A DNA stretch of 64,000 nt, taken from Calothrix anomala FACHB-343. GTDB taxonomy: Bacteria > Cyanobacteriota > Cyanobacteriia > Cyanobacteriales > Nostocaceae. The notes under the pieces are model-generated. The model worked only from the letters and a program-made list of their open reading frames with translations. It did no database searches and had not been told where the DNA came from. Each line of letters starts with the position of its first letter. The first letter of the stretch is position 1. Made by a program: the position numbers and the translations under genes. The stretch lies in NCBI RefSeq assembly GCF_014696435.1, contig NZ_JACJQG010000003.1, positions 62,001-126,000 of the forward strand, given 5' to 3'. Positions 18,676 through 27,441 of the stretch are shown piece after piece.

Positions 18676-19437
18676 TTAATTAATCCGACATATCAAACTT
18701 AATGCAGTATTAAATGCAAATTCGACAGCTTTAGATTTGCTAGGTAAGGCAGCTTGCCAGAGCCGATAATCGTTATAGGCAATAATTAAATTAGCAATAT
18801 CATAAGTTTGAATCTTATTTAATACTTCATATTGAGCAGATTCAAAATCTTTGAGAGTACCCTTTTTAGCGAGAATTTCTTGTGCTGCTTGAATGAATCC
18901 ATCTAGACTAGCCTGTCTATATTCTTTACCGATATTTTCTGTAAATAAGGATGAGGATTTGAAGGCTTTGACTTCTTCTAGCAGCAACTTGGCGATTTCT
19001 TTGCCTAATTCATTATTCCAATCATCAGGCAGTTGAATATCTAAATATTCAGATTCATTATCTTGATATTTAAGATATTCGTTAATATCCAGGGTAAATT
19101 GAGTGAGTTTTTCACCAGCTAATAGTTGCTGTAAAGGATTAATGCTGGTATTAATCGCAGGTTCGCGGTATATTTTCTCTTCACCTTCTTGACATTCAAA
19201 CACAAGATATGTCCAAATACCTGACTCACTAGTTTTATCTGTTCGTGCTTGATAAAAAGTTATTGTTCCCTCTGCTTCTAATTCGTAATAAGCATTGTGA
19301 ACGTCAGCAAAGTTGCAGCCATGCAAGTGTTGAAAGTTAAGAATTCTTTGAAAAATTCCAGTTATATGATATAGCTGACTTTCAATCTGAATGTAACGCT
19401 TAGGACTGCTAAGAAAGCCATGCAATCGAATCGCCAT
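18676..19437 (-). CDS. Hypothetical protein
   Basis: A 253-residue soluble protein; family not recognised. It opens MAIRLHGFLSSPKRYIQIES, has an alpha/beta N-terminal half with many aromatic residues (QRILNFQHLHGCNFADVH) and an acidic helical C-terminal half. There are no signal peptide, membrane segments or cysteine/histidine metal motifs. The gene is isolated, with spacers on both sides, and its stop is immediately next to a TGACCAT heptad array. The long continuous frame and ordinary codon usage support a real gene. Confidence 0.65.
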   Translation of the reverse strand: MAIRLHGFLSSPKRYIQIESQLYHITGIFQRILNFQHLHGCNFADVHNAYYELEAEGTITFYQARTDKTSESGIWTYLVFECQEGEEKIYREPAINTSINPLQQLLAGEKLTQFTLDINEYLKYQDNESEYLDIQLPDDWNNELGKEIAKLLLEEVKAFKSSSLFTENIGKEYRQASLDGFIQAAQEILAKKGTLKDFESAQYEVLNKIQTYDIANLIIAYNDYRLWQAALPSKSKAVEFAFNTALSLICRIN

Positions 19438-19988
19438 CTATTTTTCCTTTTGATAGATCAAAATTCACCGTACATGCACCTATCTAAAGACCATAGGGTG
19501 ACTATTAAAGAGTAATTTGGGGCGTTAGATTCACTTATATGCTGAACAAATTCGGTGCTTGAGTAAACATGCGATCGCCCAAAAGCCAATTAACCTCAAT
19601 TATCAAGACTGAGGTTGTTAGTCTTTAGTTTTAATGTCAATAGAGGATTGGATGAATCCAATTTGTATATTTCCCAAAAATTTGGCGAAGCTAACGGTAT
19701 TTGAGAAAATACATAAAAATAAATTTATTTTGCTCAAAAGCTACTCTAGTCAGGATTGACATCTACTTGAGATTTTATGTATATGTTCCGGGTTAATACA
19801 TAAATTTAAATCCGCTACATTGTAGCGGATTTAATAACATCAACAGATCAGTTGTTGGGTGACAAACAGTAGCGAGTAACGATCCCCCGAAATTCATTTA
19901 AGAAATTAAGTCCACTACCAATTTAACAAACATGACAAAAGCTAAGAATAATTGTCTTTTGTCTTTTGTTTTGGTCTTAAATGCGGAT
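19438..19988. other. 551-bp spacer with a perfect 14-bp inverted repeat
   Basis: No gene is visible. It includes the palindrome at 19806-19834 (listed separately). The remainder is AT-rich. Confidence 0.55.
19806..19834. promoter_or_regulatory. Perfect inverted repeat, operator or terminator
   Basis: TTAAATCCGCTACA and its exact complement are separated by a single T. With such a short spacer it may act as a dimeric protein site or cruciform, but it could also fold as a terminator for the GT9 gene, whose 3' end is 155 bp away. Confidence 0.45.
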
Positions 19989-20930
19989 TTAGCCACCTAA
20001 AACTTTCTCTAAAATTACTTTAGGTGGAATATCTGCTAATTTGCCTGTCGCAGATTTGATCCCCAAAAATTTCTCGCTCTGAGGTAATAGCTGTGCTGGC
20101 TCCGTATCGCCAAACAAAGCAATGGTATAAGTTTGTACAGCAACGCTGAGTTGCAGGGCGATGCTGTCAGTAGTCAGCAGCAAACTTGCACCCCCAACGA
20201 TCGCGGCCAGCTTACCGATATTGCCTGGGGCTGTCACTTTAAGATGATGACAAGATTCCAAAAGCGATCGCACAATCGGCTCATCCTCAACTGTTTGCAC
20301 GAGAACTATCGGCAAATCTGGCTGCTTTTGTTGAAATTCTTGAATAATCTGCTGCCAGCTACTTGCCGGATAGATGGGCGACAATTGGCTAGAACCAGGA
20401 TGAATCAACACATAACCGGTTTCATTGACTCCCAGGCGTTGTTGTTCTTTTTGTGCCCACTCAATATCTGGTTTCGGCACATTCACAGCTAATTCTGGAC
20501 AAGAGGACTGAATGCCAAAGCCTTGCAGCAAGTTATGGTAAAGTGCTGGCAAATATTGAGCAGGGTTGAAAGGTAGAGTTTTGGTGAGAAAAGCTGCTCC
20601 TTTACCTTGATAGCCAATTCTGGTGGGAATTCCCGTTAACCAAAGCAAAAGACCAACTAACCAGCTTCTACCGATAGTAATGGCGACATCGTACTCGCGA
20701 TCGCGAATTATGCCCACCAAGTTACTCCAATCTGCCAAACTGTTACGATCTCTGAAATCAAAGGAAAGTACCTCGTTAACTGACTTGCTAACCCGGTAGG
20801 CAGCCTTTGACCGGGGTTCCACTACGACATCGATCTGCGCATTGGGATAAGAACGCTTCAGATCGTCTAAAGTCGGAAACAAAAGAATTTGCTCGCCAAT
20901 TCCGCCAGGTACAAGGGCTACTACTCGCAT
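19989..20930 (-). CDS. Glycosyltransferase family 9 (heptosyltransferase-like)
   Basis: A 313-residue GT-B fold enzyme of family 9, which includes ADP-heptose:LPS heptosyltransferases. The N-terminal domain starts MRVVALVPGGIGEQILLFPTL. The C-terminal donor-binding domain has YVLIHPGSSQLSPIYPASSW and GGASLLLTTDSIALQLSVAV, the usual nucleotide-sugar region. It probably adds a sugar to lipopolysaccharide or another surface glycan from the cytoplasmic side. Cyanobacteria often lack heptose, so the donor may differ. It is divergent to ispD with about 60 bp between starts. Confidence 0.85.
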   Translation of the reverse strand: MRVVALVPGGIGEQILLFPTLDDLKRSYPNAQIDVVVEPRSKAAYRVSKSVNEVLSFDFRDRNSLADWSNLVGIIRDREYDVAITIGRSWLVGLLLWLTGIPTRIGYQGKGAAFLTKTLPFNPAQYLPALYHNLLQGFGIQSSCPELAVNVPKPDIEWAQKEQQRLGVNETGYVLIHPGSSQLSPIYPASSWQQIIQEFQQKQPDLPIVLVQTVEDEPIVRSLLESCHHLKVTAPGNIGKLAAIVGGASLLLTTDSIALQLSVAVQTYTIALFGDTEPAQLLPQSEKFLGIKSATGKLADIPPKVILEKVLGG

Positions 20931-20999
20931 AATATTTATTGACGCTTACTCGCTCCCTATTTTAGGGGAAAATATATAGCCAAAAGATTGAAGAATTCT

Positions 21000-21680
21000 G
21001 TGTATTTACTAATTCCAGCTGCAGGCATCGGACGAAGAATGGGGAGCGATCGCAATAAACTCCTACTCAAAGTGCGATCGCAACCGCTAATTACTTGGAC
21101 TCTCAAAGCCGCCGAAGCGGCAACTAGCATCACTTGGATTGGCATTATCTCTCAACCTGATGATTGGGATGATTTTCGGGAAATTGTCGCTGATTTAAAG
21201 CTGACTAAACCCGTGGAATTTATTCAAGGAGGCTCTACCAGGCAAGAGTCGGTTTACAATGGCTTGCAGGCGCTACCAGCCGCCGCAGAGCAAGTTTTAA
21301 TTCACGATGGCGCGAGATGTCTAGCCACGCCAGATTTACTTAACGCCTGTGCTGAAGCTATTCGCCATTGTCCGGGCTTAATTGCTGCCATCCCCGTCAA
21401 AGACACTATCAAAGTTGTAGATGAACGTGGCATAATCCAAAGTACCCCCGACCGCAGCCAATTATGGGCAGCACAAACTCCTCAAGGATTTGATGTGAAG
21501 TTATTAAAAGAATGCCATGCCAAAGGCGTGCAAGAAGGTTGGGAAGTAACTGACGATGCAGCTTTATTTGAAAAGTGTGGTATCGAAGTGCGCATAGTCC
21601 CAGGTGAGGAGACTAATTTGAAAGTGACCACTCCCCAAGATTTAGCGATCGCGGAATTTATTCTCAAAAGCAGGGAATAG
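21000..21680 (+). CDS. ispD: 2-C-methyl-D-erythritol 4-phosphate cytidylyltransferase
   Basis: Third step of the MEP isoprenoid pathway: joins MEP with CTP. It has the nucleotidyltransferase signature LLIPAAGIGRRMGSDRNKLL at the N-terminus, VLIHDGARCLATPDLL in the centre and WAAQTPQGFDVKLL with VTDDAALFEK near the C-terminus. About 226 residues, normal for the family. GTG at 21000 (MYLLIPAAG) is preferred; a TTG at 20988 would add four residues. Another MEP gene, ispG, lies 6 kb downstream. Divergent to the GT9 gene. Confidence 0.96.
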   Translation: MYLLIPAAGIGRRMGSDRNKLLLKVRSQPLITWTLKAAEAATSITWIGIISQPDDWDDFREIVADLKLTKPVEFIQGGSTRQESVYNGLQALPAAAEQVLIHDGARCLATPDLLNACAEAIRHCPGLIAAIPVKDTIKVVDERGIIQSTPDRSQLWAAQTPQGFDVKLLKECHAKGVQEGWEVTDDAALFEKCGIEVRIVPGEETNLKVTTPQDLAIAEFILKSRE

Positions 21681-21689
21681 GGGCTAGGG

Positions 21690-21810
21690 AAGGGAGACAA
21701 GGGGGACAAGGGGGACAAGGGGGACAAGGGGGACAAGGGGGACGACAAATGCCCAATGCCCCATGCCCAATGCCCCATGCCCAATGCCCCATGCCCAATG
21801 CCCCATGCCA
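21690..21810. repeat. GGGGGACAAG decamer and ATGCCCA/C heptad arrays
   Basis: Five copies of a (GGGGGACAA) unit at about 21695-21745 are followed by eight ATGCCC(A/C) units at 21749-21808. Another heptad family (TTGACTA) sits at 21884-21910, just before scpB. Confidence 0.88.
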
Positions 21811-21917
21811 TTGACAAAACATATTGTCAATGATATAATCCCTCAAACTTGTAACTCCACTCTGGTCACTTGTCAGTTGCTATTGACTATTGACTATTGA
21901 CTATTGACTCTGGACTA

Positions 21918-22460
21918 ATGACTACAGCCACAGCGACGAAGATAGAAGCAATTCTCTATTTAAAGGGTAAGCCCTTGTCGCTCGGTGAAATAGCCGAGTA
22001 TGCCGCGTGCGATCGCGCTACAGTTGAGGAAGGCATAATTGAACTGATGGACGAATATGCCCGCCGCGATAGCGCTTTAGAAGTCGTAGAGACAGCAAAT
22101 GGTTATAGTTTGCAATTGCGGTCTGATTTTCACGATTTAGTACAAACTCTCATCCCTGTAGAATTGGGTTTAGGTGCATTACGGACTTTAGCCGCGATCG
22201 CCCTTAATAGCCCCATACTGCAAACCGACTTAATTAACCTGCGCGGTTCAGGAGTATATCAACACGTTCCCGAACTAGTGGAACTTGGTTTCGTCAAAAA
22301 ACGCCGAGACAGCGATTCTCGGTCTTATTCGTTACAAGTAACGCCGAAATTTCATCAGTATTTTCAAATCGAGCAACTGCCTCAAATATTAGCCACAACT
22401 CAAAAAGAGCAACAATTAGAGCTAAATTTAGAACTGGAAGCCGAGGCAGTAGCAGAATAA
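21918..22460 (+). CDS. scpB: Segregation and condensation protein ScpB-like
   Basis: A 180-residue winged-helix kleisin-associated protein that, with ScpA and SMC, forms the bacterial condensin. Two winged-helix units are visible: ATKIEAILYLKGKPLSLGEI with VVETANGYSLQLRSDF, then ALRTLAAIALNSPILQTDL with LVELGFVKKRRD. The tail is acidic. ATG 21918 (MTTATATK) is chosen; upstream in-frame codons come from a TTGACTA heptad array. ScpA is not nearby, as is common in cyanobacteria. Confidence 0.85.
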   Translation: MTTATATKIEAILYLKGKPLSLGEIAEYAACDRATVEEGIIELMDEYARRDSALEVVETANGYSLQLRSDFHDLVQTLIPVELGLGALRTLAAIALNSPILQTDLINLRGSGVYQHVPELVELGFVKKRRDSDSRSYSLQVTPKFHQYFQIEQLPQILATTQKEQQLELNLELEAEAVAE

Positions 22461-22925
22461 GTTGTGTGGTTGTGAGGTATATTTTTGACATAGGCATCGG
22501 GCATTGGGCATCGGGCATTGGGCATCGAAACAATTTTGGATTTTGGATTTTAGATTTTAGATTGGAATCCATGCATCGCAAATCTGTCTTGAAAAGTGAC
22601 GCTCCTGCGTCGCTCTAAGCGAAGCTATGCCGAAGGCTTTACGCTGCGCTAACAGATCGCCGGAAGCTGGCGCTCCGACTTTTCGCAAAATCTAAAATTC
22701 CTTGTCCTCCTTGTCCTCCTTGTCCTCCTTGTCCCTCCGAAGTTCTGATCGCCGGAAGCCGGCGCTCAGACTTCTCTCCTTGTCTCCCCTGCTCCCTGCT
22801 CCCTGCTCCTCTGCCCAATTCAACCTACCCCAAGATAGAGCCAAGGGCTTATACCCGTGGGGAATGCACTACCCTTGTACTATGGTTTAGAGTAGAATCA
22901 GCAACTAAGCTACAAAACACTGCCA
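22461..22925. repeat. Repeat-rich spacer with palindromic direct repeats
   Basis: Holds GGGCAT(T/C) heptads (22495-22527) and TTTAGAT heptads. Two direct copies of a 27-bp palindromic unit beginning GATCGCCGGAAGC lie at 22655-22681 and 22747-22773. A TTGTCCTCC array (22701-22735) lies between them. No gene apart from a chance frame. Confidence 0.8.
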
Positions 22926-23270
22926 ATGGAGTTTAATCCCGACTTTCTTAATGACAACTCTGAGGAACAAGCCAACCAGCTTCTAAACGACTACTTTGAG
23001 GAAAATCCCAATCAGCTGCTGAAATATCTACAGCATCAGTCGCCTGAAGTTTTAGCTCGCGTTGCCCAGTCCGTAAGCCCCGAAATTAAGCAAATTATTT
23101 CGCAAAACGTCCAAGGACTTGTGGGAATGCTACCCCCTGAAAATTTCAACGTGCAAATCACAACCGATCGGGAAAATCTAGCGGGTCTTTTAGCATCGGC
23201 AATGATGACAGGCTATTTCCTGCGCCAGATGGAACAGAGGATGCAGTTAGATCATTTATCTAATCAATAG
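22926..23270 (+). CDS. DUF760 family protein
   Basis: A 114-residue helical protein of the cyanobacterial and plastid DUF760 family. It opens with an acidic helix (NDNSEEQANQLLNDYFEENP), then LLKYLQHQSPEVLARVAQSVSPEI, and ends LLASAMMTGYFLRQMEQRM. No catalytic residues are evident. Plant members are plastid proteins of unclear function. The gene stands alone between repeat-rich spacers; ATG 22926 gives the usual family start. Confidence 0.82.
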   Translation: MEFNPDFLNDNSEEQANQLLNDYFEENPNQLLKYLQHQSPEVLARVAQSVSPEIKQIISQNVQGLVGMLPPENFNVQITTDRENLAGLLASAMMTGYFLRQMEQRMQLDHLSNQ

Positions 23271-23276
23271 ATAAGA

Positions 23277-23346
23277 GTCAGTTGTTAGTTGTCAGTTGTC
23301 AGTTGTCAGTTGTCAACAATCAACAATCAACAATCAACAATCAACT
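23277..23346. repeat. TTGTCAG and AACAATC heptad arrays
   Basis: Four TTGTCAG units followed by four AACAATC units between converging genes. Confidence 0.88.
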
Positions 23347-23376
23347 ACTCAGTTGTATCCTCTGTTCTCTACCTGA

Positions 23377-24585
23377 CTACTTCTTATGAGGATAAGCCCC
23401 TGATTGCACTTTGAATGTTTGAGTTTTGCCGTTGCGGTTGACTTCGATTTCTAGAATGTCTCCCACTGAGCTTGACTCGACTAGCCTCTGCACTTGCGCC
23501 GAGGTTTTAACTGGCTTGCCGTTAATTTTTTGAATTACATCGCCAGGAAGTAGTCCGGCTTGTTTGGCTGGGGAATCATCCAGAGTACCTTTAATGACAA
23601 CACCAGCATCTTGCTGAATATTAAGCTGATTTTCTTGATTAATCTGCTGCTTTTTCGTGGGAGTTAAATCGGTCATTTCCACTCCCAAATAAGGATGTTC
23701 GACACGCCCTTTGGTAAAAAGTTCATTCGCAATCCGCGCAGCAGTTTCAATGGGGATAGCAAAGCCCAAACCTTGAGCATCAGCCCGAATTGCCGTATTC
23801 ACGCCAATCACCTCGCCTTGGGCGTTGAGCAAAGGCCCGCCAGAGTTACCAGGGTTGATTGCTGCGTCAGTTTGAATAAAGCTAACTCGCTTTTCGGGAA
23901 CGCCAACTTGAGCGCTAGTGCGATCGGTAGCGCTAATAATGCCAATTGTCACAGTATTATCTAAACCCAAAGGATTGCCAATTGCGATCGCCCATTGACC
24001 GGGAATCAAGTTTTGCGAAGTCCCTAGTTTGACAGTAGGTAATTTACTCGCGGGAATTTTCACCACAGCCACATCTGTCACCGCATCGACACCCAAAACC
24101 TTACCCTCAAATGACCGTCCATCCTTGAGGGTAACTTGTACCGTGTCTGTATCAGCCACTACGTGAGCATTAGTTAATAACTCGCCGTTAGCACTTAAGA
24201 TAAATCCTGAACCCGTACCGCGTTCAATTCGCTCTTCCGGCATTGGTTGCTCATCTTCGCCAAAAAATCGCCGCAATAGCGGATTTTTTAAAGCATCCGA
24301 AATTGGATTAGCTACTTTACGGGTGGCATTAATTCTTACCACCGCCGGGCCGACTTTTTGCACAGCCGTAGCAATAAAATTCACATTATCGCCCCCAGTG
24401 GTGCCTATAGGCCCGGCAACTGGACTAGGTGCTGCGGTTTCTGGCGGTAAAGCTGCGGTGACATTTCTTAATTCCTGAAAAGAGTACCTTTTTGGCAGGA
24501 AATAACGACTACCTAACAAACCTGCACCACCACCAATTAACAGTAAAGATATATATACGGCCAGCTGCTTTAAGGATAACTTCAT
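23377..24585 (-). CDS. HtrA/Deg family serine protease with PDZ domain
   Basis: A trypsin-fold periplasmic or thylakoid protease for damaged proteins, one of the HhoA/HhoB/HtrA group of cyanobacteria. The N-terminal membrane anchor is LAVYISLLLIGGGAGLLG. Triad residues are His in LLTNAHVVAD, Asp in AVTDVAVVKI and Ser in NPGNSGGPLL. A single C-terminal PDZ domain carries GLLPGDVIQKINGKPV. About 402 residues from the ATG at 24585 (MKLSLKQ); an upstream ATG would add five. The paralogue name cannot be decided from one sequence. It is divergent to the LysM-M23 gene. Confidence 0.93.
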   Translation of the reverse strand: MKLSLKQLAVYISLLLIGGGAGLLGSRYFLPKRYSFQELRNVTAALPPETAAPSPVAGPIGTTGGDNVNFIATAVQKVGPAVVRINATRKVANPISDALKNPLLRRFFGEDEQPMPEERIERGTGSGFILSANGELLTNAHVVADTDTVQVTLKDGRSFEGKVLGVDAVTDVAVVKIPASKLPTVKLGTSQNLIPGQWAIAIGNPLGLDNTVTIGIISATDRTSAQVGVPEKRVSFIQTDAAINPGNSGGPLLNAQGEVIGVNTAIRADAQGLGFAIPIETAARIANELFTKGRVEHPYLGVEMTDLTPTKKQQINQENQLNIQQDAGVVIKGTLDDSPAKQAGLLPGDVIQKINGKPVKTSAQVQRLVESSSVGDILEIEVNRNGKTQTFKVQSGAYPHKK

Positions 24586-24837
24586 AATAATTTCACTCAC
24601 AGGACAGCAATGCAGTTGCTAATTTCTAAGTTTAGTCAAGCAAATAACAAGTGGATAGATCAACTTCACAGGAAATTAAAGAAAATGTAGAGAGATATTA
24701 AGTAATTTTAATTTCTCTCAATCGCCTTGCACAAAATTTCTGGGGAACTACTAACTCCTAATCCACTTCTACTCCCCAGTACCTCATTTAAAATCTAATT
24801 TAGATTTTAAATATTGACCCTCTGTTTACTGGTAGAC

Positions 24838-25716
24838 ATGAATCGTCCCTACCGTCTAATGTTTATCTGTGGTTTAGTCAGCACTTTGGGGCTAGGATTT
24901 ATCTTTTCGGGCGGACAAAGTGCTAAAGCTGGTGTAGAGAGTTGCCCAACTCCAGCCCTATCTCGGTTCCAGCGCCATATAGTTGCTCGTGGCGAAACGC
25001 TAGAGACTATAGCCCAGCGCTATAACCTCAGTCCGGCAACTATTATCAGTATGAATCCTAATGTGAAAAACGGCACTGTAACTGTTGGTAGCGAACTTCA
25101 GATTGCTCCCTACAATGGAATTGTGGTTGAAGTGCCTCAAGGCCAAACTTGGCGACAAGTAGCAGCCAAATATAAAGTGCGTGCTGATGCCATGTTTGAA
25201 ATTAATGGCTGTCAAAAAGATCCCCGAATTGTCTTTGTTCCTGGGATCAATGGGGCTTCAACTCGCGTTATCACTGCACCGCCGGCAGCAAATCAGCCAT
25301 CTAGCCAAATTAGTGGCTATCCTTTACCAGCCGTGACTACAGTAGCTTTACCCTATGGCTGGCAAGTTAATCCTAATTCTGGTGAAGTCTTTTTCCACAG
25401 TGGCGTAGACTTATTTGCGGCTATTGGTACACCAGTACAAGCGATCGCCCCTGGAACCGTCGCCTTTGCCCGCGAACAAGCTAGTTATGGCAAATTAGTC
25501 ATTATCAATCACGATGGCGGACTTCAAAGTCGCTACGCCCATCTTGATACTATTAAAGTAACTGCTGGTCAACAAGTCAAAAAAGGAGACTTGTTAGGAA
25601 CCGTCGGTACAACTGGACAACCCGCAGCCAAACAACCTCACCTACATTTTGAAATGCGTTCTAGTTCATCCGTTGGTTGGGTAGCCCAAGATCCCAAAGG
25701 TTATTTAAAGAAATAA
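24838..25716 (+). CDS. LysM and M23 peptidase domain protein
   Basis: Exported murein hydrolase or hydrolase regulator of about 292 residues. A signal peptide (YRLMFICGLVSTLGLGFIF) is followed by two LysM modules, one with IVARGETLETIAQRYNL and one with VVEVPQGQTWRQVAAKYKV. The M23/LytM domain has HSGVDLFAAIGTPV, RYAHL and HLHFEM, so the zinc residues (H and D in HxxxD; H in HxH) are intact and catalysis is plausible. ATG 24838 is the sensible start; TTG 24814 precedes it in frame. Likely role: septal or cell-wall remodelling. Confidence 0.93.
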   Translation: MNRPYRLMFICGLVSTLGLGFIFSGGQSAKAGVESCPTPALSRFQRHIVARGETLETIAQRYNLSPATIISMNPNVKNGTVTVGSELQIAPYNGIVVEVPQGQTWRQVAAKYKVRADAMFEINGCQKDPRIVFVPGINGASTRVITAPPAANQPSSQISGYPLPAVTTVALPYGWQVNPNSGEVFFHSGVDLFAAIGTPVQAIAPGTVAFAREQASYGKLVIINHDGGLQSRYAHLDTIKVTAGQQVKKGDLLGTVGTTGQPAAKQPHLHFEMRSSSSVGWVAQDPKGYLKK

Positions 25717-26049
25717 GTAGTGCAGTGTAATTAAAGACAACTGGCGAGGTTTGTCATTTGTCATTTGTCATTTGTCATTGGTAAGGATTTCAAGTATGTT
25801 CACATTGCGTAACATAGTTTGGTTTATTCCCGCCGACTGACCTAGAACTAATAGCAATTAGCAAAAATCAAACCATAAAACCATTATTTCTACTACCTTT
25901 CTTAACCTTAACCAGCATACCAGGAGATATAGAACTTAAAAAACTCTGCGTACCTTTGCGCTAACCTTAGCGTACCTTTGCGTTTCAGAAAATTATCTTT
26001 TGTGCAGCTTCCCAAATAAACAAATTAATAAATTAGTATCAACCAATTC
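25717..26049. repeat. Spacer with TTGTCAT heptads and a GCGTACCTTTGCG direct repeat
   Basis: Four TTGTCAT units at 25754-25780. GCGTACCTTTGCG occurs at 25948-25960 and again at 25970-25982, a common dispersed type. No gene. Confidence 0.72.
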
Positions 26050-27090
26050 TTAACTCAAAATAAATTGCATCACATCAGTAGATTTGACAACATGCATCCC
26101 CGCAGCAGCAAACCTACTAAAAGCTGCATCAGCTTGTTCCGTATAGTCAACAACCCCCGGAACAACCACAGGCGAAGTACAATCCTCCAACAGGTAAACT
26201 TTTTTCGCTAAATTCGCATCTATTTGTTGAATTTCTGTTAATAAATCGTCAATTGTCCAAGCAACACAATGACTTTTAGCTTGACCGCCAATAATCACAG
26301 CATCAAAGTTTAAAAGTTGCTGAATTAAGCGCGTATTCTTTTGTGCTAGAGGATTTTGGGCAAAATCTATTAAAACTTCTGGGCGTAAAACAGAATAGTT
26401 CTCCGTTAAAGGATTATCGCCCTTAATTTCAAATTGGGTTTGACTCTGGCGCGCAATACAATGAAAGAAAATTGCTGCTTCTACTGCAGAAACTAAAGCA
26501 TGACCAATACCGCCTAACATGGAATGATAAGGCCAAACAGTCAGAGGATATTTACCATCTTGACTTAGCTGTTTAACATAGTGATAGGCATGTTTTTCTA
26601 ATAGTTGATAATCGCCCTGAGTAATACTATTAGCGACTACAGGATTCACTTGCCAAATCCCTTTTTCGATATCAGATAAGGTAATATTTGTAGCTGCTGG
26701 TATTGGATGTTCGCCAGCTTGATTTATCCAAAAAATGGGATGGAAGATTTGCATCGCTGTGTGGGTATCCAAGGTTGGGGTAATGGTTGTAATTACCCCT
26801 AAATGACGATAAATGAATTCACACAAGCGCTGATTATCTTCTACTGCTCCATTACCCGATTTACCCCCAACAAATAATTCAAATTCAGGAATACAAAAAG
26901 TATTTTGAACATCAATTAACAGTAAACAAATCCGAGTTTTATCGCTAGAGCTTGGTTGAATATTATATTGTTTTGCCCATGCTTCCGCTTGAGCAGCAAT
27001 TTCTTGGTAGGGTACGCGCCAGACTGAACCCACTGTATCGGGGTGAAACTGTGGCGGAATTGGGAGTTGGCTATTGGTTTGAGTATTCAT
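26050..27090 (-). CDS. Cysteine hydrolase, isochorismatase/nicotinamidase fold, long form
   Basis: A 346-residue isochorismatase-superfamily hydrolase. Catalytic aspartate D60 lies in LLLIDVQNTFC, a DTH metal-like motif at 108-110, WPYHSMLGG near 186-194, and the nucleophile C275 in GGQAKSHCVAWT. Typical members have about 200 residues; here an N-terminal extension (1-50) and an insertion around 115-180 enlarge it. The nicotinamidase-like WP(Y/V)H motif hints at an amide substrate, but this is not proven. There is no partner gene; it is divergent to ispG across 351 bp. Confidence 0.8.
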   Translation of the reverse strand: MNTQTNSQLPIPPQFHPDTVGSVWRVPYQEIAAQAEAWAKQYNIQPSSSDKTRICLLLIDVQNTFCIPEFELFVGGKSGNGAVEDNQRLCEFIYRHLGVITTITPTLDTHTAMQIFHPIFWINQAGEHPIPAATNITLSDIEKGIWQVNPVVANSITQGDYQLLEKHAYHYVKQLSQDGKYPLTVWPYHSMLGGIGHALVSAVEAAIFFHCIARQSQTQFEIKGDNPLTENYSVLRPEVLIDFAQNPLAQKNTRLIQQLLNFDAVIIGGQAKSHCVAWTIDDLLTEIQQIDANLAKKVYLLEDCTSPVVVPGVVDYTEQADAAFSRFAAAGMHVVKSTDVMQFILS

Positions 27091-27441
27091 ATTTGAATTG
27101 AGATGATAATTATATACTCCTGAATTACCGTAGTAATTAAAGCTGCGCCTTTATTTATTTCATAGACAAAGCTGATGCAAGTTGATTTCCTAAAATAATT
27201 GGCTTTGATGATAACATTAATAACTCAGTAACAGAGCGATCGCCAACTCATCACAAAGCTTGGTAAATCCTCTATTTTCCGTCGAGATCAAAGCCGATAA
27301 ATCTGCTTTATTTCTACCCCTGTCTCTGTTTCTTATTTTTTTACTCCCACATTGACTAAAATCGCCCTAACTGTGGCAATCTGAAAAACAGAGAAATCGA
27401 AATTTGATATTTTCGCTACAGCAAATTTACCTAATGCGGTT
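27091..27441. other. Divergent spacer upstream of ispG
   Basis: 351 bp with no gene, repeat array or clear hairpin; one HIP1-type octamer near 27237. Presumed promoters for ispG and the cysteine hydrolase. Confidence 0.5.
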
